A stretch of 64,000 nt of DNA from Alectoria sarmentosa (lineage: Eukaryota > Ascomycota > Lecanoromycetes > Lecanorales > Parmeliaceae), in assembly GCA_009733775.1 (NCBI GenBank), contig WOGZ01000073.1:1-64000 (forward strand). Reading direction: 5' to 3'. Positions within the stretch are counted from its first letter, which is position 1. Each line of letters begins with the position of its first letter. The notes beneath the pieces are model-generated. The model saw only the letters and a list, made by a program, of their open reading frames with translations, made no database searches and was not told the DNA's origin. Made by a program: the position numbers and the translations under genes. This document shows positions 55,609 to 64,000 of the stretch, in pieces.

Positions 55609-58098
55609 CGTAAAAAAACAAGTATTAATCAATTGTAGATATCTTCCAAGCTTTTCACCACTGGGAAGCCCGCGCCCCCAGCACATATTAGAACAGAGGT
55701 GTGAAGTTCACAAGGATTTGGCTATCACCGCTTCACCACCAAATTATGACCAATTGTCGAGAGCGGGCGAGATACTTGACAAACTCGGTCACAAAAGTCC
55801 AAGTAAGGGGCTTCCTCCGGCGGAAGTCAATGCCCATCGGTGAAGTCCTTCACCTCTTGTCGGCGGGCAAAGACAGGAATGGAGCCTGTCGCCGAGATTC
55901 GCGTGTCAGCAAAAGTCAAGCCAATTTCTGCTTTACCCTCGGACGTCCATTCCACCACCATGGGGGTGTTTACGGCAACTTACCTGGTCAGCATCACCTC
56001 GATGCTGCCGCTCTTACTCTGTCATTCCCGACGGCATCCATCGCTGCCTTGGCCCCACTGCTTTTGAACCTCATGTTCCCAACCAGTAATGCATCAATAT
56101 ACATCTGAGCTCGTTCTATAGAAAGGTTGACGATAGAGTACCAATGCAAGCCCAACACCTCCATCATCGACTATTCAGACTCTCAAAGCCCCGGCTCCTC
56201 AGTATTTGTCATGTTCTACGGCTACGGCGCCACAATCCCTGATCCTTTTGGAACGTCGTTTGAATGTGTTGACGACGCATATTGCGATGTGACCAAGCAC
56301 TTCCCCCTGCCAAAAGATGACACAATGGGTCTGGATATGTGTGCGTCTGAGAGAAATAGCTTTGATTTGGCTTTCCACCCTCGCGAGCAGACGACGTATA
56401 TATTATGGGCCGGCGTTGTTTGGATTTTCGAGCATGGGTCAAAAATCTGGGAATACTGAATTGAGAGTTCCAGTAAGTGGTGCACCATGGCCATCGTGAT
56501 GATACCGAGTACGATTCTTGTTCTTATTTGAGACGAGAGCGGCAGGACATATGATCGTCTAAGATAAGCCAACCTATGCTAGCCTCCTCATTACTTTTAT
56601 CCGTAAGTGCCGCAGTACCAGCAGGTAAGTCGCGAGAATCTATAGCACAAGCGGGATCAGGAGACCCAGCAGCCTTGGAGCGGTGGGTGCCGATGGAGAG
56701 GATTTTGATGGGCGCATCGTTCACAAGAGTGGTTAGCTTGTCTGTTTTCTCAACCCGTCTAGCTAGGAGCCCGAGCCCATGCTTGTCGACATCCAACCTC
56801 GGAGCCTCGCTTGCGGGCAAGCTGGGTAGCCTCATACTCATACTTCTTGGGACAGCCACCTTGAAAGATCTCTCCCAAGAACCCCTCTCCCAAAACACTC
56901 TTTTTTCTGAAATTGCCCCTTCGATGAGACTTTGCCATACTCCTAGCCACACCATCTAGACGCAGAAAGAATGGACTTTCCCAAAGAGACAAAACTCGCG
57001 TAGCAAGATGGTACCAAAATCACCGTAGCTAGTGGTAGAAAACGACGGTGTGTGACAAGGCCAAGAAAGGGGTCGAGCTCCAAAGCTAACCAGTAGAATT
57101 GCGCATAGCCAAGAAAGACGACGCTAGAATCTCGCCGCCCAATCAACATATCTTCCTGAGCAATGGCCGGGCGGCTGAACCTCAAAGACGCAAAGCTACC
57201 GCCCACGATGCAGCATGAATCTCTGAGCGATTGGCCCAAAGGCATGGATTGGCGACCTGTTTGGGAGAAGACATGGCCGGCGTGATTGATACCACCATTT
57301 ACGCAAGGTATATACCAAGAAGCACGCCCGCATCGAACTCTGCTTCTGTCTTGCTCCCTCCATTGCTCTCCAGGTACAGCTCTCAGCATGGCCACAGCGC
57401 CCAGCTCCCGCACAGAGTTTGTTGAGCCTGGCTTTAAGCTAGCGCGAGAAAAGAGCGAAAGGTCGGTGAGTGATGTTGACGGCAGTGCTTTGAGCCGCTG
57501 AAGATGCCTAGGCGTAAGAAGTTGAATGGTCCATGTTAGAAAAACGCGTCATGAAGGGGAACAGGGTATATTTGTGATTTGGAACGGCGAAAGTAACAAA
57601 TCTATGCCGATGGCATTGATACAGCGATTGGCAGCGGTTGTCAAACATCTTATTGCTTCCTGCTTATATACATCAATCCCTCCTAAATATCTAGCTGAAA
57701 TTAAAGACAAACGCTGTCTTGTCATGCGTGAGCCGTACCATCCAAGAGCCTCTGGGGCTTCCAACATGGACTAGACCAAATAGTCCTCCAATGCTGTGGC
57801 GCGCAAGTCTAATGGCTAAATCTAAGCAAAATAAATTCGTCGCTGCTCTTTGCAGCTTTTCATCAATTCTCGGCGCCGAAACGGGCTCAGTAGGATTGCT
57901 AGCTGCCTGGTATTTTTGCTGGATTCAAAACATGTGGCATCCGGGGTAGTCGTAAACTTAGGGCTCGTAAGAAAGGAGATTCGTTATTTGCTAAATTAGA
58001 ATTTAGCCGAGTCTGGGACGTGAGTCGCATATGAACACACCGGGGACGATAGGTGGGTCCAGTACTAGGATGCCATGGGTGTAAGTTCGACCTCCGGG

Positions 58099-59758
58099 CT
58101 AAGAGATGATCTGGCCCGTGGAGAAATCGCGAGTCATGAAAGGAGTACGGTTCACGCTGGGGATCATCCGGCGCATGCTTTCTGCCAGCTCGTGATATTC
58201 TCGGTCGACAGCAAGATCTATTGCGTGCTTGTTGTCGGCATACCTTCGAAGTTGCACCGCGGCTCCGGAATTTAGTAGATGGCCGATGATCTCAAGCTGG
58301 AAGTCGTCACTCTCGATGGCGGCGTGCAGTGGCAGAGACGAGCAACCTGTGATATCTGGATTTACATGCGCATTGCAATTGATTAGGTTTTTCACAATGT
58401 TGAGGTAGCCTCCTCTGACCGCCACCTCGAGAGCGGTATGCCCGTGGTCATCTCGAGTGTTGGCGTCGGCTCCGTGCAGAAGAAGAGCAGAGCAGCAAGA
58501 CTCATCTCCCTTAATGACTGCCGCAAACAGAGCAGTCCGACTATCAAGGTCCCTTTCCTCTATGTTGACTCTCACTTGGCCAACGTTCGATAGCGTAGTC
58601 AGGGAGGGAGCCAGCGGCAAGTAGCTACGGTCATTAGGGTTCGACAAGAGTGCCAGGATGATGCTCGGATTTCGATGTTGTACGGCGGCATGTAGAGGAG
58701 GCACGTTCAGGTCAAAATCAACATGATTGCCGCCGACTGTCTCGTTCCATCGGTCCCCAAGGACCCGCCTGATAGACACTGAAGAGGTTGGGAATGAATT
58801 GGCCAACAGGTGGAAAGGGTCTTCCTGAGGAGGCAAGGCGGACCCTTTGTACATACCAGAAATCTTCAAGAGAACATGTTCACAACTCCATCGATGACCT
58901 AGCTCCTGAAACATGCGCGCTATCTTCAACAAGATGTGTCGTTTCCGTTTGTCGAATAGACGGTACTGGTCCAAAGCGGATAGAAGCTCAAAAAGTATCC
59001 ACCGGGCCAGATGAGCTTCGTTTCGGGCATTAGCTTCAACAGCGATCCCATATATGTTTATAAATAGGTCATGTAGTTTTTCTTCAATTGACAAGTCGTG
59101 ATACGGTTGTTGAGCAACATGAATGCGACAGTAGACAAAAGCGTGCTGAGATACGTAGGCTAAAGTGTTTCCTAGAGCGTGGAAGTCATGTAACCTGACA
59201 ACAGACGGACAAATCAGTATATCTCATCAGGGTATTTTCAGCACTGACAGGTCTTACTTTGAGAATGCCCTCTCCTCAATGTCCTCGATGGAGGGAGCGG
59301 CAAATGGCACTCTCCCATCTACGACCCTCCTCGCATTCGGCAGACCCTCGTTCCTTCCTCTTGTACGACGCACGGTAGGAGTCGGAACGTTTGGCGCTGA
59401 CAACGTTGTTGATCCTTCTAGGTGACTTTCTCTTGCTTGATTGCTTCCCAACGCATTTGCATGCTCCGGCACCACCGCAAGCCGCTGGATGACCGCAGGA
59501 TCCTCATTGTATCTCACATTTGGTCCACACAGTAGGTCATGGCTCTCACAGAAGTCGCACCTCTGCTGACTGTTCTCCCAGTCGCGATCATGTGGACTGC
59601 ACTGCGAGAACAGAAGAGAATTAGTCACAGGCTCACAGATTCTTACTGTCTCGGAGAAAATCCGGCCCGACTCTCCTCACCTTTTTCCTTCGATGTCGAC
59701 ACACACTACACTTTCGCGTGTCCCGCGTGTTCGTCTCTGGCCTAAGGCTGTCATTCAT
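58099..59758 (-). CDS. Zn(II)2Cys6 - ankyrin repeat fusion protein
   Basis: Exons 59758-59681, 59601-59258 and 59194-58099 join in frame to 505 aa. Residues 17-51 form a complete binuclear zinc cluster, C17-x2-C20-x6-C27-x13-C41-x2-C44-x6-C51; the third Cys is the first codon of exon 2, so the motif exists only after splicing. A variable region follows (about 60-140), then an alpha-helical segment (AVEANARNEAHLARWILFELL). Ankyrin repeats run from about 300 to 480 (PPLHAAVQHRNPSIILALL; TALFAAVIKGDESCCSALLL; TALEVAVRGGYLNIVKNLI; LPLHAAIESDDFQLEIIGHL). Fungal Zn2Cys6 proteins usually carry a fungal-specific transcription factor domain; this one has ankyrins instead. DNA binding is likely, targets unknown. 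Confidence 0.8.
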
Positions 59759-60538
59759 GGCCACATGTTGGTGATGAGGTGAAGATTGAGGATGGAGAGA
59801 AGGCTGAGATTATCTCCAAGGAGAATTTGGAAGAGCCTGCAGCCCAGGATTTGAAGGAAAGGCTGCGGCTTCGTGAAGTACTGCGCTCGAGATTCCCAAA
59901 ATGAGGCTCTTACACACATTTGAGTTGCACAAGAGGCGTCACGCTTGAGAGAAGCAGCGAGCGACAGCTCGAGCTTACCGCGTGTTCATCCATTGGATCA
60001 AGTCTCGCAGGCCGTTGCTCCGAGTCACTCGACTGCTCAACCGTTTCATCGTGGCTGCATTGGACACTTACTTGATGCAAATGTCACACGCGCTGATATC
60101 GGGCGCTTTTCCTCATTCTAGCTAGATGTTGCGATGAAGAACAGTTGTGTCTTTCGCTTCGCATGTGCATCGCCTATCTCCTACCGAGCTCCTGCTTCGT
60201 CGCGTATTTTCGCTTCGTCGCTTGCTTGTTGCGCTTCAGATCGGCCACCGGAACACAGAACATGACCAGTCTTTGCGCCCGCAAAAGAGGGCATTGGTAG
60301 GGACAAGCGTACATCTTGCAATATCGTGCGTAAGGCTGGATCTATCACTGCGGATGAACAGGGAGCGCTGCGCCTCTGTTTCCAATTTGTGGGCCAATCC
60401 CCATCTTCAAATGGGAACTTCGGCTCTGCACTATCAAAGTGTGTTACCGGTTGTTCTGTCATCCTGATGGCCAGTGAGTATAATTGTTCCTTGATCGCCT
60501 CTGTTCAGTTTCTCTGCAGCCTTGCGGAATTCGTCCTT
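59759..60538. promoter_or_regulatory. Shared divergent promoter region
   Basis: 780 bp lie between the start codons of two oppositely oriented ankyrin proteins. Both promoters must be here. A plus-strand frame at 59750-59902 (EKAEIISKENLEEPAAQDLK) has protein-like composition and may be a small gene relic; it has no start codon or known domain. Confidence 0.5.
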
Positions 60539-63500
60539 ATGGCAGAGTTTGTAGAATTGCAGAGCAATGAAGGTGCTGTGGTTGAGTATGTTGATACCTC
60601 CGTTCCAAAATTGTCTTACTCATAGCTTTAATAGCCTCATTTTCGTTAGGGATCCGACAGACCAGAACTTGCCTAATTGGGAAGAATCTTTCGGCCACTC
60701 GAATTGGTTCAAAGAGACACTCCCAACAAAAATCAGAAGAACGCGATGTTTTCACTACAGATATCACAATCAAAGCTCTCAGGACTCTCCAGTGGCTATT
60801 GTGAACCGTGCGGCGCATGGGTTACTGTCTGAGTGGGCAAAGCTCGAGATACATTCGCCCCCCAGACCGTTGATTGGCCCATTTGAGAACGATGTGGATC
60901 GAAGCAATGGTCCCTCTCGACCCGTGCTCTTCGTCTGCCAGAGCTTTGGCGGTCCTGTAGTAGAGGAAGTATGACGGAGCGCGCTCGTGAAGCTGAGCAT
61001 CACTGACATGTCACAGGCTTTGCTCTTGAGTGAGTCTGAGGAAAACCCGCATACGTTGTCTAAGAGAACATTTGGAATAGTCTGACCACCAAATTTCCAG
61101 CACAAGGAGCTGAAAGGTCGGGGCTAATGGCTGCCACAGATCTTCCTCGGCTCTCCTCACACGTACTCGATCTCTCGAACGAGAACCCACGCAGGCATGG
61201 ATGAGCAGACAGTCCAAGTCACTCCAGCAAGTTTTATGCCTGATCCATACGTACGTTTTTATTTTTGCCAGGAGACATCTACTCCATGTCCTGGAGCCAG
61301 GGTTCGTATTTGCTTCTCTAATGTCCCAGGGGTGTTTCTGCGAGCCCTATTTTGCTTCTACGTTCCATTTTAAAGCTTACGATCTTTCAGGTAATCCATC
61401 ATCATTGCTTATGGTCTATGGTCCCTCAATCTTGGCTCTCAGAGAGTGCTGGAAACCACTACGTCGTTCCGAAGACCCTGCCTCAAGACATAACGAGAGC
61501 CAATATCGAACGTTCGATATGTCATTTGATCGAAGGTATGGACATCTCCAATTGCGATTGTGCAAAGGCTCAATATTTTAGAAGCAGCGAAAAGTCGAGA
61601 TGATAGTCGCAGATATCTCCAGAGCGAACAATCACTTCTACGGATGTGTTCGAGCGAACGATCTGCGTTCAGCTGCGAGTGGTTGCTCAATCTTCAAGCA
61701 TATCGAAGTTGGGCATGTGAAGCCGAGAGCCCTCTGTTGTGGCTCAAAGGTCCGCCTGGAGCAGGCAAATCGACGCTTTGTTCTGCAATAATAAAGAACC
61801 TACAGGAACGATACGAGCAGAGATGTGCAGTTGCTTTCTGCTTCTTTGACTCACGCCAAGGCCAAGTCAGCTCGGCGCGATACATATTGATGGCGTTCGC
61901 TTATCAACTAAGAGAATGTATGCAATCAATCGTATCCGAACGCTTGCTGCACTCGACCATCAAAAAAGGGGAGGGAGTTATTGATCCCATGTCGCTGGAA
62001 CAATTTCAACGCGACCTGAGGGCGGTCCTCGTAAGTGTAGGAGCCCACGTACGAGTGACCTTCATACTTGATGGCCTCGACGATGATGAAGGGGTCAATA
62101 AAGTCATCATGCACGAGATCCTCAGAGCCAACAGGTCTAGAGAGAAGTCACACATACTCAGATGTGTTATGTCAAGCAGATTTGCGTGCGAAGCTAGGAT
62201 CAGTCCTGAGGACATCATTCAGATTGACTTGAGCATTCAACCAGGAATTCAGCAAGACATGTTGAGATTTGCCACAACTCGATTGGCCAACGTTTTCAGG
62301 ACGTCATCGAAACAAACGATTTTGGCTCTCGCGAAGCAGCTATGCTCCCGCGCCAACGGGAATTTTTTGTGGTTGGCACTGGCCATTCAGGACATCGAAC
62401 TCATGGAAACTCGTCCTGATCTGCTACAACTGGTCCATCTATTACCAACCACCATTGATGCGTTCTACCAAAGGGCGCTGCAACAGATTCCATCACAAGA
62501 TATTGAGACGGCCCAAAAAGTCTTCTCCTGGCTGACAGTTGCTACCCGGCACCTTTACCTTCCGGAGCTTCTAGAAGCTTTAGCGGCTAGAGCTGATCGC
62601 TCTCAATTTCCTGAGCAGCCGCCATCAACTGGCAGCGAGCTTAGCCTGCACATCACAGAAGCTGACATCCGCCGCATCTGCGGATTGCTTGTGACCATTA
62701 CTGAAGAAGGCATTGTTAGGCTGAGACACCCAACTTTACGAGACTACCTTCTTTCTGCAGATGACTCGTCGAAAAATCCTCGCCATCCGGTACTTGCGGC
62801 CCACGAGCTTCTTGCGCGGGCTTGTTTGGTACTGTTGAGCTCAGTCATAAGGCTGGAAGCATCTTCTGGTTTGACCAATAGGATGCCCGCACAGCAGCTG
62901 GGCAGAGAGCAAAATTCGACTTTGACTAAATATGCAGCTGCCAATTGGTCTGTCCATTATCGTCTGTCCGAGACATACAGTAAGATTCTTGCCGGCACCT
63001 TGCAGCGCTGTCTATTTATCACGCTCGACTACGATTGTCAATCTTTCTCAACACCCAACAGTGGACGCTCCATCCAAATTGCCCATACTACCCTTCGGAT
63101 TTCTGCTTCCTATGGTCTAGTATCTCTAACTCAACTATGCCTGGAGATGGGTACAGATCCAAAGTGTGGTTCTTGCGTTCTTTGTGAAACGCCGCTCGCC
63201 ATCGCAGCAAAAGGTGGGCACTCGGAGGCTGCCAATGTCCTTTTACAAGGGACCACGCATCCTGTGTCTAGAATGAACTATAATCCAGAGGAGATGATTC
63301 ACCTCGCTGTAGCTCAGGGACTTACGGACGCCACAAAACTTCTTCTGGAGTGCGGCACTAAGGTAGATGCTGTTGAACAGGATTCGGGGAGGACTTTACT
63401 GCACGTTGCTGCGATGTCTGGCAGGTTGGACCTGGTGCAACTGTTGATGGGCTACAACGCGAATGTGAATGCAACTATACCGAAAACGCTAGAGACACCC

Positions 63501-64000
63501 TTACATTTGGCAGCAATTCACGGATACGTACATGTTATCAAGTGCCTAGTTGATGGCCGTGATCCTTCCAAGAGAGAGTTGGAGCTGTATGACTCGATCG
63601 TGAAACAACCATACTATCAGTCCTGGACAGAAGACTTACTTACGAACGAGGAGAAAACGGAGAGCATTGTATGGGAAGTCGAAGCGAGGGACTCTGCGGA
63701 AGAGCACATCGGACGTCTACGGTCTTGCTCAAACAGGTACTCCAATATCAATTTGCGTACTTATGAAGGACGCACAGCCCTTGATCTTGCGGCCTCCAAT
63801 GGCTACGATGATGTTGTTCGATTTCTCCTCGAAAGAGGAGCGCATCTCAAGATTGATGGGAATACTCGATGTCCTGCACTGCAAGCAGCAGTAGAGAATG
63901 GACATTTAGAGACTGTTAAGCTTCTATTCGCGGCAGGAGCTAAAGTGCACCCACAAGCGGACTGGCTGGCATTAACACTCCTACACGCATGTAAGAATGG
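60539..64000 (+). CDS. NOD-like receptor: alpha/beta-hydrolase - NACHT - ankyrin (partial, runs off the edge)
   Basis: Exons 60539-60585, 60626-60968, 61017-61079 and 61140-61250, a not fully resolved part up to 61535, and 61582 to the window end, open throughout. N-terminal hydrolase-like domain: LIFVRDP, RPVLFVCQSFGGPVVEEA (nucleophile elbow C-x-S-x-G, with Gln where His is usual), GIIFLGSPHTYS. After HLIEEAAKSRDD comes the NACHT domain: Walker A LKGPPGAGKST (about 61745), Walker B VTFILDGLDDDE (about 62055), MSSRF, and GNFLWLALAIQDIE. From about 63085 ankyrin repeats follow (TPLAIAAKGGHSEAANVLL; TLLHVAAMSGRLDLVQLLM; TPLHLAAIHGYVHVIKCLV; TALDLAASNGYDDVVRFLL). This is the classical architecture of fungal NLRs in non-self recognition and immunity-like cell death. 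The internal frame between 61251 and 61490 needs transcript data. Confidence 0.85.

Larger units (their letters stand above)
54776..58098. other. Long spacer with weak, unassignable frames
   Basis: About 3.3 kb. AT-rich parts (55400-55550) surround a GC hairpin at 55571-55608. Plus-strand frames at 55701-56108 and 56127-56459 (the latter 110 codons, FVMFYGYGATIPDPF) show no known domain; other frames overlap on both strands. I see no transposon ends, tRNA or rRNA. Confidence 0.4.

Noticed and set aside
58075..58115. GTTCGACCTCCG resembling a tRNA B box
   Set aside because: No matching A box or acceptor-stem complement at tRNA distance; no tRNA supported.
1..64000. CRISPR array, bacterial operon or phage content
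   Set aside because: Introns, fungal domain architectures and long spacers mark nuclear fungal DNA; the repeats are microsatellites and minisatellites without spacers.

Overview
This window is nuclear DNA from a filamentous ascomycete (Pezizomycotina). Genes carry short introns of about 45-90 nt with fungal GT..AG borders. Several products are fungus-specific: a 2,426-residue alpha-1,3-glucan synthase, a Zn(II)2Cys6 domain, a Loa1/Vps66-type acyltransferase and a NACHT-ankyrin NOD-like receptor. I cannot fix the class from sequence alone. Gene density is low: long spacers hold pseudogenes, gene remnants and islands of simple repeats.

Layout. 0-5.2 kb: an F-box protein (-), an amidohydrolase remnant, and a tandem pair of small unknown genes of which the second copy looks dead. 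5.3-6.8 kb: a bL19m-like gene (-) head to head with a decayed cupin gene (+). 8-15 kb: conserved housekeeping block with a lysophospholipid acyltransferase (-), divergent from a kinesin-14 (+), then a GNAT acetyltransferase (+). 15.5-19.3 kb: a secreted beta-propeller protein, a 2-oxoglutarate/Fe(II) oxygenase with a 1-nt frame break, and a carboxylesterase remnant. 22.6-24.5 kb: a class 3 lipase. 27.2-29.2 kb: dihydroxy-acid dehydratase, the third step of branched-chain amino acid synthesis. 29.2-32.1 kb: a microsatellite desert. 32.1-33.1 kb: a small retropepsin-like unknown with a truncated copy of its own 5' end. 36.2-43.9 kb: alpha-1,3-glucan synthase in seven exons. 44-50.5 kb: repeat islands flanking a frame-broken gene that resembles DUF6604-type fungal proteins. 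51-54.8 kb: an acidic low-complexity protein and a DUF3669 protein, both on the minus strand. 58-64 kb: a Zn2Cys6-ankyrin fusion (-) head to head with an alpha/beta-hydrolase-NACHT-ankyrin NLR (+) that runs off the right edge.

How the genes relate. No biosynthetic cluster is evident; the conserved genes serve unrelated functions (wall glucan, amino acids, lipids, microtubule motor). The most interesting region is the right end. There, a transcription-factor-like protein with ankyrin repeats and an ankyrin NLR share one roughly 780-bp divergent promoter region, a layout that suggests co-regulation of a sensing or non-self recognition module. That functional link is inference. The final NLR exon, about 2.4 kb, stays open to the window edge.
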